Shown one piece after another: positions 21,356 through 31,344 of a DNA stretch of 64,000 bases. The stretch's first letter is position 1; the number at the start of each line of letters is the position of its first letter. The DNA comes from Megaustenia siamemsis (lineage: Eukaryota; Mollusca; Gastropoda; Stylommatophora; Ariophantidae), in assembly GCA_032433765.1 (NCBI GenBank), contig JAVIAB010000160.1:17849549-17913548 (forward strand), written 5' to 3'. The position numbers and the translations under genes are program-made. The notes under the pieces are model-generated. The model worked only from the letters and a program-made list of their open reading frames with translations, was not told the origin of the DNA and searched no databases.

Positions 21356-22009
21356 AAACGTTCGCAGGAAGAAGACAAAAGTGAGTCCCTTGAGACAAAG
21401 GAGAGAAGAACATCTTTAGTTGAAGAAAAGAATGGACAGAAATAATCGAAGTGAAAAAGGAATTAGTGACAGCTTTGTTAAAAAAATACGAGCATTTCGG
21501 TTGTTCAACACTGTTGAGAGAAAGTTTGAATACAATCGGGGGATTTAACTCCAGATCTGACGATGACAGCATAACATGGACAATTAAACATTGGCTCAAT
21601 GCACCATAAAGACATACACAAAAGTTGTAATGGTTAAAAATGGTAAAAAAGTAAACTACTCGATGGGTCTTGTACGATTCGAGACATATTACGTCCATAT
21701 TATTCTGTAACTATCCAAACATTTAGAGATATCAGTATCACACGAGCCCAACCGACTTTCTATAAGAAAATGTCTGATGCCCATTTTCAGAGCTTGCGTG
21801 ACTGACGAACATTAAGCAACAAATACTTGAGGGAACTAGGGTTTCCAAAAACTGGGTATGGGATGGCCCATGTTTTATTCATCATAATAAGGCATTGTTT
21901 TAATTATGATGTCAGATCCGTGTTCTAAATATAGCAACATATTGTAAGTAATGATTGCAATTATTGGACACAATTTTAGAAGGGTATTCTCGGTCATTTA
22001 GGCCATTCA
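21356..22009. other. Unassigned sequence
   Basis: A 129-codon minus-strand frame at 21309-21698 overlaps the minisatellite and has no recognisable domain. Nothing else was recognised. Confidence 0.45.
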
Positions 22010-22524
22010 AATCAAACGTACTATCAACCCACACGTATGCGTGTGAAAGCTGGAAAACAACAAGAGATATAGAAACAAAGTTGAACGAATTCGAAAATAA
22101 ATGTCTAAGGAAAATACTTGGTATAGCGTAGAACGAATTCAAAACAAATAAGGAAATTAGAGAAATCGCCAATCAACCACTAATATCTTCAGTAATAAAG
22201 AAAAGACGATGGTCATATGTTGGACATGTGAATGAGAAGAGATAATAACCGAATAGCAAAGCAAGCCCTCATGTGGGAAATAACAGGTAAGAGTAAAAGA
22301 GGAAGACCCAGAGAGACACTGAGAAGAACATTGATGAGAGAGGCAAGAGCAGCAGGAATCGGCCCCCTCAATGAGATAGAGCTGCTTGCACAGAAAAGAG
22401 ACAAATGGCGAGATTTGATAAAATTTCTTTAAAAGAATTGAAAACTGCTAGAATAAAAATTTAGATAAGAGGAGTATCTTGGTCTATGCCCTATGGGCCG
22501 GCTACGGCTCTAAAGGTCAATAGA
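22010..22524 (+). mobile_element. LINE-D 3' fragment
   Basis: Decodes to YACESWKTTRDIETKLNEFE, then KCLRKILGIA with a stop in frame, then KKRRWSYVGHV, and in a shifted frame (22232-22432) the KSKRGRPRETLRRTLMREAR tail ending in WRDLIKFL. It ends GGTCAATAG without a long microsatellite, in contrast to the other copy at 1463-1829. Dead copy. Confidence 0.85.
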
Positions 22525-22684
22525 TTCTCGGCCATTCCTGTTGTGTTTGTAACAACAAATATAATACTCTCTGGAGAAAGATGAATGTTGACTACCTCAC
22601 AGTGTTCCTATATTTAGTGAAAGGATGCACAAGTGTGAGCATATGATGGGCTTCAGTGATGCTGAAAATACAAGAAACGCAATG

Positions 22685-22972
22685 AAAAAACATTCTAACA
22701 AGAAATACATTCTAACAAGAAAAACATTCTAACAAGAAATACATTCTAACAAGAAAAACATTCTAACAAGAAATACATTCTAACAAGAAATACATTCTAA
22801 CAAGAAATACATTCTAACAAGAAAAACATTCTAACAAGAAAAACATTCTAACAAGAAATACATTCTAACAAGAAATACATTCTAACAAGAAAAACATTCT
22901 AACAAGAAAAACATTCTAACAAGAAATACATTCTAACAAGAAATACATTCTAACAAGAAATACATTCTGTAT
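22685..22972. repeat. 17-bp minisatellite (AAGAAATACATTCTAAC)
   Basis: About 17 units of 17 bp with two variants, AAATACATTC and AAAAACATTC, in an irregular but grouped order. No similarity to neighbouring repeats. Confidence 0.95.
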
Positions 22973-23337
22973 ACAGCTTTACTGCATTAAAGACAATCCA
23001 ACAGCCCCAAATCACGTAACAAGTACTTATCCCAGCCCCATGAGCATGCTCAGTTGTATTTGATGTACTAGTATTATAGATTGTGATGTGTGTTGTGTTT
23101 AAGACTTGTTTTAACTTTGATATTTTATCTAGCGTGATATCTTTATTTATAACTTAAAACTGTGATAACACTTTCATTTTTATCAATTGTGATGTTGAAA
23201 CAATGGGCACTCTGTTGTGTGTTTATCTGCTACATCTAGCCCAGTCATCGGTTTGGAGTTTTGTGCGCATGCGTGTTTGTTTGTTTGTCGTTCAGATCTG
23301 AACTTGAAACACAACACTTGTGTTATTTAAATGTTAG

Positions 23338-24020
23338 TGTTTTAAGTTTATTGCTATAAGTTTATTACTATAAGTTTATTGCTATAAGTTTATTGCTATA
23401 AGTTTATTACTATAAGTTTATTGCAATAAGTTTATTGCAATACGTTTATTGCTATACGTTTATTGCTATACGTTTATTGCTATACGTTTATTGCTATACG
23501 CTTATTGCTATAAATGTATTGCTATAGGTATATTGCTGTAAGTTTATTACTATAAGTTCATGCTATAAGTTTATTGCCATAAGCTTATTGCTGTAAGTTT
23601 ATTACTTTAAGTTCATGCTATAAGTTTATTGCTATAAGTTTATTGCTGTAAGTTTACTACTATAAGTTTATTGCTGTAAGTTTATTACTATAAGTTTATG
23701 CTATAAGTTTATTGCTATAAGTTTATGCTATAAGTTTATTACTATAAGTTTATTGCTGTAAGTTTATTACTATAAGTTTATTGCTATAAGTTTATTGCTA
23801 TAAGTTTATGCTATAAGTTTATTACTATACGTTTATTGCTATAAGTTTATTACTATACGTTTATTGCTGTAAGTTTATTACTATAAATTTATTACTATAC
23901 GTTTATTATTATACGTTTATTACTATACGTTTATTGCTATAAGTTTATTACTATACGTTTATTGCTGTAAGTTTATTACTATAAGTTTATTACTATAAGG
24001 TTATTGCTATACGGTTATCA
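23338..24020. repeat. 14-bp minisatellite (AAGTTTATTGCTAT)
   Basis: About 48 units of 14 bp, with 13-bp variants where TTG is shortened (TTTATGCTA) and AAG/ACG subtypes in clusters. It is AT-rich. The centre is more variable than the ends. Confidence 0.94.
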
Positions 24021-24164
24021 TTACTTCTAACATTTTGTTGTGAGGAATGAGAAAAACAACTGAAGTCTTCACCTAAGCTTTCGGCCGATGATGTTGTCCT
24101 AATTGCTCATGGTTAACTTATTTAGTAATCATCGGTTGATATCAAAGCCAGATCTAGCAAGAGG

Positions 24165-24715
24165 TATTCAGAAATCGGCTGTTCTTTCATTGAAAAAGAA
24201 ATAAATATTCAAATCGGCAAGACAACCAGAACATTTGGTAAAATAGCACAAAGGATATAGAATAGCATGAAATAAACATTATCGACAAAGTTCCCACTAT
24301 TCCAAGCCTGCAAATTTCTATATGGATATGAAAACTCTGACAAACTACTCAAGGCACGAGAAAAGGCTAAACATTTTTCACGTTTGCAGCCTTAAAATAA
24401 TAATGCATTTCAAATAATAGAACAAAGTAAGAAACTCGAATGTTTTAGTTTTTCATCCGCTTAGTAACTCTCGGAAATATAAGATTAAGGTAGTTTGGAC
24501 ATGTTGGAAGAATGGACAAAAATCGCATCCCCAAGGAATCTCCTATGAGAGCTTTTAGATTGGAAGTGGCCAAAGTTTAATAAAATTGAGTTAAAATATG
24601 TGCCCGCAAGGCACTCATGGGGAAAGTATCCATTCCCACAAAGGATTGAAACTGGCAGAAAATCGTCGCGTATGGAGAACAAATCTAGGAAATGAATGTC
24701 ACAGCAACTTTCGAA
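24165..24715 (+). mobile_element. Strongly decayed LINE RT-tail fragment
   Basis: In several frames, traces of RT-tail sequence can be followed: FIEKEINIQIGKTTRTFGK, then FLYGYENS at the LLYGSESW position, then a FGHVGRMD-like and a TGRKSSRMENK-like end. There are many stops and shifts. It is most like LINE-F in order (IGKAATTF..FLYGSESW at 50309-50845). It is an old copy. Confidence 0.5.
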
Positions 24716-24968
24716 AATGAATTTAAGTCCAAGTTAAAAGACAAAAGACACAAAAAGTGAAAAAAAAAATAGTAAGAAGTTGAGAGATAAATTTGCCCTC
24801 TCCGTTTTTGCTGTTGGATCTGTATCCTTCAAATATTGGCAGAATCAACCACGAGAGCGGCTTCTTTGTGAAACAGCGTATGTATTTAATACCAAAAATC
24901 AACATCACATGGCTTTCAACCGTCTGTGAAGACACACAACGTAATGCATAATATAAGTTATATTTTAA

Positions 24969-24970
<2 letters not shown>

Positions 24971-25022
<52 letters not shown>
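24971..25022. repeat. (TA)n microsatellite
   Basis: About 26 TA dinucleotides in an uninterrupted run. A similar run lies at 25486-25521, and another at 45888-45915 next to the 17-bp satellite. Confidence 0.97.
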
Positions 25023-25024
<2 letters not shown>

Positions 25025-25483
25025 ATTTAAGAGTGGTATATGCTATAAAGGGCACTAGACAGACTAAGTAATTATTTATATAAGGATTCAATTATAAATA
25101 AAACGAGTAATCGATATCAATGCTAAACATAAAGGACAAACCATTGCGAGATCAAGTTATACTTTTGAATTTTAAATGAAGACAGGGTAAATATATTTAT
25201 ACCTACCTTTCACGAGATGTACCTCGATTAATCATCACAGAACGCGTTTGCTAGTCATCTATTTTTGTAACGGCGTGACTTTCTTTGTAAACGTCTGATT
25301 TCTAAGATTAGTGCTGATCCTTTCTGCTGCATCTTTACTAGGGTCGGCTATACCAGTTAGCATCCAATGAAGAACACAGAGACATTTACGTCAGGTAGAC
25401 AAAGGTATTAAATAACAGGTATGCCAGGTAAAATAAACTCACTTTCACATGAGCTGTCCGACAGTATTCTCAGACCTTAAACC

Positions 25484-25485
<2 letters not shown>

Positions 25486-25521
<36 letters not shown>
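25486..25521. repeat. (TA)n microsatellite
   Basis: About 18 TA dinucleotides, ending just before the left arm of the 25545-26480 inverted repeat. Confidence 0.95.
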
Positions 25522-25524
<3 letters not shown>

Positions 25525-25544
25525 ATGACAAGAAGCAGCGTAGA

Positions 25545-25880
25545 TGTGAGTGTATATAAGGACATAGCGAAATACTGGCAATTTTAGACTGCTGCGGAAT
25601 GGCAGGTTAAGACTGAGAGAGTCGTGTACGACCAAGTATTGTCAGTAGATTCAATCAAAATTGTTGTGCAGAATAAGTGTAGTTATGGTGTACCAAATAT
25701 AGTGTAAGTCTTAGAGTTCAATGCAGCAGGAGGTTCACGTCTGGGAGTCATGACCCAGGCGGGCCCACCTCCCTCAGAGTGTCAAGAACCCAAAGGGCCG
25801 GAACAATTGCTCGACGGGATGGCTTCTGATGATCAGCTTACCTCCTGCTGCAAAGCTCTGTACAATGTGTTTCATATTAC
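25545..25880 (+). repeat. Inverted repeat, left arm
   Basis: Aligns, with many substitutions, to the reverse complement of 26130-26480. Shared landmarks in order are TATATAAGGAC, ACTGAGA..TCGTGT.CGACC, CAGTAGATTC, AATAAGTGTGGTTAT-like, GTCATGACCCAGGC, TGTCAAGAA, TCTGATGATCAG and TGCAAAGCTCTGTA. The TATATAAGGAC at the outer end resembles a TATA box. It may be two copies of one dispersed element, such as solo LTR-like sequences, in opposite orientation, or a foldback element. The class is unknown. Confidence 0.7.
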
Positions 25881-26129
25881 TATATGTATATAAATATAGT
25901 AACACTAAACATGTGATATTCCACAGTCATCTATAGTATTGTAGATGGCTCTTGATATTGCAGGAAATTGCGTTCAAATGCAGGTAGCTTCCGGTCGTTG
26001 TCGGTAACTCATTGACAATGAATGTCAAGTGGAAGGAGTTGAGAACAAATTTGGCCAATCGCCGCTTCAGGAAAAGACTGTCCTATCTACCCAGAAGCTT
26101 ACAATAAAGTAGCGGGAAGTAATAGAAAA

Positions 26130-26480
26130 CTATTTATACAGAGCTTTGCAGGGGAAAGCAATCTGATCATCAGAAAAAGACCCGTAGGGTAAATGTTTAG
26201 GCACTGTAGCTTCTTGACATTCTAGGGGACGTGAGCCGGCCTGGGTCATGACTTTCAGGTGTCGACCTCCTGTAGGCTTGAACTTAAAGGTACATACTAT
26301 AGCCGATATATAATAACCACACTTATTTTGTGCGACACTCCTAATCGAATCTACTGTCCATTCCCGGTCGAACACGATTGTCTCAGTTTTAACCTAGCAC
26401 ATATATGTTATCTTCGCAGGGGGCGGCTATCTAAAATGGCTTACTACTCTGCGTGACGTCCTTATATATTGTCGGGGCTG
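26130..26480 (-). repeat. Inverted repeat, right arm
   Basis: Minus-strand partner of the left arm, separated from it by about 250 bp. An 81-codon frame (26130-26375, minus) runs through most of the arm and has VMTQAG and SDDQIAFPCKALYK. The left arm has related residues but an in-frame TAA, and the substitutions are not concentrated at third positions. Coding is therefore doubtful. Confidence 0.65.
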
Positions 26481-26764
26481 ACTCTCCACTTAAAGTAGTA
26501 ATCTTATCATGGAACGGTGGCGCAAATAATCGACCGATAAAAGATGGTAACGATATGATTAAAGTAGCAAACACGCACGACAAACATCAACACGAAAGAC
26601 AAAACTACAAGTATCTACATGTCTCAGCGGCAAGTGAGACGGACAAGACAAGAAGCAATAAACCAACTTGTTTCACCATTGATCTTCAACCAAGCTACAC
26701 TACATCTAAAGAGCATATCACTTCTTATGCTCTGGCGTTTATAATTACGATACATTATAGTACT

Positions 26765-26950
26765 ATAGAGAGCGGGTAGCCGGATCGATATTTTGTCGGG
26801 CTCCAAACCAAGAAAATGCGGTTAGAATCCCGGTAGGTTCAAAAGTTCGTTTTTTTTTCCTATCGAGGATGAAATAAAACCTCAGACCGGAACACTATGC
26901 GGTGATTACACTGGATATGCGGCCTTTATTCTCCGGTCCCCCACAGGCAG
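26765..26950 (+). mobile_element. Possible tRNA-headed SINE
   Basis: GCGGGTAGCCGGATCGAT could be an A-box region and GCGGTTAGAATCCCGG a diverged B-box at suitable spacing. The downstream body was not matched to any other copy in the window, so this is a single-copy guess. Confidence 0.35.
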
Positions 26951-27048
26951 GCCCCAGAAATGAGAAAATGCCGTAAAGATTTATTTTATTTTTATTTTTA
27001 TACAACACAATTTATAAGTGGGAGCCGCGATAGCTCAGTGGTTAGTAA

Positions 27049-27368
27049 GGTAAAGTACGAGACTTGAACCGGCGTCTTAGCACGCGAGTTTACACACATA
27101 TGTGGTCGGCTGCCTATCCAGAAACGTTCGGAGATTTCTGCATAGTGTCGCTTCAAGCATCGAAACTCAGATGCGAGGCAACATTCCTCACCTTCCCAGG
27201 GTAATACCCTGGTACCCATTTCTGCCAACGGCTGGGTCGACCGTGAGGGTATTTTTTTTCCCCAACCACGAGTACAATTCACACTGCTCCCAGCGGGAAT
27301 CGAACACGGGTTGTCCGAACGTCGGTAGTCCAGTCGGGTGGTTTTCCCAACTAGGCTACCGAGGCCCC
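27049..27368 (-). mobile_element. SINE-2 inserted into SINE-1
   Basis: A full-length minus-strand SINE-2. It has the tRNA-like head GGCCTCGGTAGCCTAGTTGG near 27365, B-box complement GGGAATCGAACAC at about 27295, and the tail TACTTTACC at 27049. The flanks share GTGGTTAGT (about 27038-27046 and 27373-27381), consistent with a target-site duplication. SINE-2 is therefore younger than this SINE-1 copy. Confidence 0.88.
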
Positions 27369-27385
27369 TGAGGTGGTTAGTGAAC

Positions 27386-27478
27386 CGGGCCTGCTGGCGT
27401 AGGTGATCATGTCTCTCCACAACTTTCGATCTCGACAGATATGCTTCATTTCTGTTGTTGACCTTCTGTCAAGCCATT
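27386..27478 (-). mobile_element. LINE-A internal 3' segment within SINE-1
   Basis: Plus-strand CGGGCCTGCTGGCGTAGGTG through CTTCTGTCAAGCCATT matches the reverse complement of the LINE-A 3' end, but without its GATGATG tail. Absence of a tail and the replacement of the middle of SINE-1 suggest template switching or repair rather than a simple insertion. Confidence 0.75.
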
Positions 27479-27899
27479 ACGGGCGTAATACCGACCTCAT
27501 TACTCCAAAAATCATGTGCTGAAGGTCTGTACAAATTATGGGCACTAACTCCATATTCCCTATACGCCACTTGGCGTGACGGGGTTCTACCTACAGCTAC
27601 ATTCATTATCACTGACTGCCCCAATATACGGCGAGCTACTGTAAACAAGTTTGTGTTTGTGACTGGGCAGCACAGGCGTATACAATTCCCCATATCTATT
27701 GTCAAGTTACACTAGCATCAGTTTAGTCGCCGGATTATCCTCATCGAACAACAAGTCAATAATTGCTCACATCACCTCCTCAACTATTCAACATTCCTCT
27801 TCTTCAACATCTAACAGTGTTAAAGCAAGAAATAGAAGTCATCTCCTCTCATGTTCCCGCTGCAGATCTCTTGAATTTATATAACATCCCTCTTGATTA

Positions 27900-28147
27900 G
27901 ATCTTGACGAATCCTAGCCACCGTTTTTTCTCGCCATCTTTTAGGTCTGTGTTTTTTTTGTTTGTTTTTTTTTTTACTTGGATTTATGTGTTTAATTTGT
28001 TCAGCCTGTTTGTTTTATCTGATGAATTCTAGCCACCGTATTTTCCCGACATTATTTAGGTCTGTGTTGTTGTTGTTGTTGTTTTTTTGTTTTTTACTTG
28101 GAATCATATGTTTAATTTGTACAGCTTGTTTGTTATACCTGATGAAA
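27900..28147 (+). repeat. Two-copy tandem duplication, about 120 bp
   Basis: The segment from CCTAGCCACCGTTTTTTCTC to TTTGTTTTATCTGAT is repeated from TTCTAGCCACCGTATTTTCC to TTGTTATACCTGAT. The copies differ mainly in T-run length and a TTG expansion. The second copy leads directly into the CTGATGA..GAAA motif. Confidence 0.8.
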
Positions 28148-28165
28148 GTTTTTGCCGAAATATTG
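28138..28165 (+). other. CCTGATGAAAG..CCGAAAT motif
   Basis: CCTGATGAAAGTTTTTGCCG then AAATATTGTAGTTT, preceded by TTGTTTGTTATA. It has the same order as at 17305-17346. Confidence 0.5.
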
Positions 28166-28402
28166 TAGTTTGTCATGTCTTTCTATTAGTAAAGATACTC
28201 CATACCATTTTCTGTTTTTTGTATATGTCCGTCTTGACTAGAAGATCCGTCGTCAGTGACACGAAGACTGCAGATTAATCACGAATATCGGCATCTCCAT
28301 CTTAGACTCCTATTTTACAACGTCAGGGACAAACGAGCTGGTCATCAAAAGACCACATATTGCACCATGACGTAGTACACACACCGTGTTTCAACAATAA
28401 TA

Positions 28403-29003
28403 CAGCCATCCCTCGCTACTTCGCGGTTCATTCATCGCGGCCTCAGTACATCGCGGATTGTTCAAACATTCAAAATTGAGGAATTATTATTTTAAAAACA
28501 TTATTTTATGTATGTTATTTATACTATTAATATTTTATTTACATGTTTGAAACTATTCTTTAATGTTCTAATGATAACATATGCACTTATATGGTTTCAT
28601 ATACACATATTGATATTATCGTCATCATCATCATCATCATCAAGTACCGGGCCTGCTGGCGTAGGTGACCATGTCTCTCCACAACTTTCGATCTCGGCAG
28701 CTATTTATCATTTCTGTTGTTGACCTTCTGCCAAGCCATTCTCTTTAGCTGTCTATTATTTTTTTTCACTTTGCTTCCCTCTATCACTTCGTCCCTCAAT
28801 TTTCCCAGTTGTTACAATATATTCCAGTTGTTCTCTTCTCATTACATGGTCAAAAAATGATGATTGTTTCTTCCTAATATTATTATTATATTACACAAAA
28901 AATGCACGCATGTTAAAAATGTGAGGGTGACACTACTTCGCGGTTTTTCACTTATCGAGGCCGGTTCTGGTCCCTACTAACCGCGATAACTGAGGGATTA
29001 CTG
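28403..29003. mobile_element. pogo/Tigger-like MITE, interrupted by LINE-A
   Basis: The left end reads CAGCCATCCCTCGCTACTTC after TA at 28401-28402. The right end is the related inverted sequence ATAACTGAGGGATTACTG, followed by TA at 29004-29005. Ends of the CAGTNATCCCTCG type with a TA duplication are typical of pogo/Tigger elements of the Tc1/mariner superfamily. CGCGG blocks sit inside both ends. No transposase is present, and without the LINE insert it would be about 335 bp, so it is a non-autonomous MITE-like derivative. Confidence 0.8.
28622..28885 (-). mobile_element. LINE-A 3' fragment inside the MITE
   Basis: A (CAT)n tail at about 28622-28641 is followed by CAAGTACCGGGCCTGCTGGC and the usual LINE-A antisense sequence through CATTACATGGTC and AATGATGATTGTTTCTTCCT. 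It is truncated at the same region as several other copies (upstream of the FFGHVMRREQ codons). Confidence 0.88.
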
Positions 29004-29283
29004 TATTATGTAATGATGATAGTACACGTAATTTACAGCTTCACAAGAGGAATAAAAGAACAAAGTAGAACGTCGCGACTTACGTCTTCACCAACACATT
29101 AAACAAGAAAGAAAACAATTAGTTCCAAATAACATACTTTACTTATACCTATATATATTAATACACCTTTCTCACACAGCGACTGAATAAAGGCTAAGGG
29201 ATGGTCAAACGAATTTTTTTAATAGGCGTCAATGGGTCACTAATTTACGGTGCGCACAATAACGTTCTACGCTTGGAGAAGAA

Positions 29284-29528
29284 GGGAGCCGCGATAGCTA
29301 AGTGGTTAGTGAACTGGACAACAAAGGACAAGGGGTAGGGTTCGATCCTAATCGACTCACCCGGCCTTAAATGGGTACCGGATTTTTTTCTGGGAAAGTA
29401 AAGCGGCACGGGCGTAATACCGACCACATTACCCCAAAAATCATGTGCTGAATGTCCCTAAAATGTATGGTCACTAACACCATATTCCCAATACGCCACT
29501 TGGCGAAAAGGGGATCTTTACTTACTTT
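29284..29528 (+). mobile_element. SINE-1, full length
   Basis: Starts GGGAGCCGCGATAGCTAAGT, with B-box GGGTTCGATCC, AATGGGTACCGGATTT, GGGCGTAATACCGACCACAT and the 3' GCCACTTGGCGAAAAGGGG. The tail is the TTTACTTACTTTACT type. A 7-bp deletion around the AATCGACTCACC block removes part of the GACGGCTTCC segment. Confidence 0.9.
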
Positions 29529-29825
29529 ACTATTAGGCTTAAAGAGCATGTACGGACTATAAGACGATTCTCAAAAGCAGACCGGCTATGGGTATAAGAG
29601 GTACACGTGATCACACCAGACGTTTTGATATCCTGGGCGCCATGACGGTAGAGGGAGTTTGAAATGAGCCACTACTGAAATGATGGCATTTCAAAATATG
29701 TCGTGCAAGTGCTCACAAACTCTGACACATAATCTTCTCCCCTGTCTCGCCTATGTACCTTTCAGGGAATGAGTTAAACACAGTGCATATTGAAAGCTTT
29801 ACATAGAAGGACAATACAGACTCAT

Positions 29826-29860
29826 GATGTTTCGGCCTATATGTAGTCTTTCTCAGAAAA
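29826..29860 (-). other. CTGAGAAAGACT..GCCGAAACATCATG motif
   Basis: The minus strand reads TCTGAGAAAGACTACATATA then GGCCGAAACATCATGAG. It has the same two-part order (CTGA.GAAAG.CT and CCGAAACRTC) as the plus-strand copies at 17305 and 28138, with a longer spacer. Confidence 0.4.
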
Positions 29861-31211
29861 CACAGACAACAAAAATGAACGGACACACAAGGGAAATATT
29901 TGTCTGTTCCCCAATATACTTTTTATTCTTTCCTCTTTCCTACTCTTCTCTTACATTGAATATTGATCTTAATATCAATAGACGAATATAAAGAATATTG
30001 ATCTTGCTGAACACTTTAAACATAACATTCTGTTTAAAATAAAAACTCTAAACTTGTATACAGATCTTATGTAGACATTCTAAACTCATTAACAAAAATA
30101 GGAAACATATTCTAAACATAAAACTCATCTAACATACATTAATTTACTTTAACACATAATCAGGCATTCTAATTTTAACATCAGAAATATACAACCTTCT
30201 AATTTATATGCTAGGTTAAACTGTTACACTCAGACTGGAGATCTAAAGCAATAGACTTTGGCATCACGTTTCAGAAATACAGACTTGGAGATGTTAACTA
30301 TTATTTGTATGTTCAATTTTAATTTTTTTTTATGAAACACATTTTCGCAGTCCCCATTCAAGATAAATTCTAAACTTCTAACACGACTGTGAATGAAAAA
30401 AAAATGTGCTTCTTTGGTGACCTATGAACCACCGAGAAGTACATTGCTGATTGTTGAGACTGGCATCGATGTCTACAAATCCTAACAGAAGATAAGGAGA
30501 AAGAAGAAGACACAAATCCAAAATATCGGATACTGCTAACCATTAGTTTTCTTCCAACACTGTAAAGTTTGCAATCAACCCAAGAGATAAACCAATGTTT
30601 TTAAACCTTCCCTTTGAAATTATAATTATAATTTTAACGTCAAGTCCTGTTCAGACTTTAAAAAAACTCGCACCCATTTGGACAAACGTTTACTTCTTGT
30701 CAAATGTTGATTATAAACCTAACTATCACGCAAGTCAAAGTGAGCATTGAACCAGGCATGCATTACTAGCCCCATAACTAATCTGTGGCACACATAAAAA
30801 ACTTGGAGGCAAATCTCTCAAAGTCTGAAGATGTGATAGTGTAACTTCCATAATCTCAAGCCCAATATGGCCGCCTGCCTCAGACAAACAAAAACAACGT
30901 TGGCAGCTCAGTCTGCACAAACACAAAGCTCGTAACCCGCTGCTACAGACATTCCATTCAATTAAAACAATAACAACTGTGAGAACTGAGGACACAAGGT
31001 GAGATGATGATCTTAACTTTGTATTAATCTGAATGCACTAGGTAACGACTGATGAGAGAGGTCACATGCTAGAATCGGAGACCACCAAAGCTTACCCAGC
31101 ACACACACGCACAAACTTTCTGATAAATATCACTGAAATATCATATCAATACTATATAAATATTTATTTATTGATAATATGCCGCCATAATGAACCGCTA
31201 CGTCATTCTAT

Positions 31212-31344
31212 CACGTGATGTTATTGTACCAATCTGTGAAAAGCGTAACAAGAACAATACTACGTACCACATAACATGTCCGTTCTTGCATGCCATTTAT
31301 TTGCATAAAACAAACGAGGAGGACATATTCAAATGTATAAATAG
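31212..31344 (+). promoter_or_regulatory. Possible plus-strand promoter motif cluster
   Basis: In order: an E-box CACGTG at 31212-31217, an octamer ATTTGCAT at 31299-31306, and a canonical TATA box TATAAATAG at 31336-31344. The spacing of about 30 bp between octamer and TATA box is plausible for a promoter. No downstream coding exon or small-RNA gene was recognised, so this could be chance in AT-rich DNA. Confidence 0.3.

Larger units (their letters stand above)
27020..27592 (+). mobile_element. SINE-1 copy split by SINE-2 and a LINE-A segment
   Basis: The SINE-1 head GGGAGCCGCGATAGCTCAG starts at 27020. It stops at about 27048, resumes with GGTTAGTGAAC at about 27375, stops again at 27385, and resumes with ACGGGCGTAATACCGACC from about 27479 to the usual GCCACTTGGCGTGACGGGG end. 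The first gap is a minus-strand SINE-2 flanked by GTGGTTAGT-like duplication. The second is a 93-bp piece of LINE-A. Confidence 0.85.

Noticed and set aside
26130..26375. 81-codon frame in the right inverted-repeat arm as a host exon
   Set aside because: The homologous left arm has an in-frame stop, and the substitutions do not favour third codon positions, so coding constraint is not supported.
30735..30995. 86-codon minus-strand frame in the repeat-poor stretch
   Set aside because: No domain, no splice sites that would make it an exon, and length within chance expectation.
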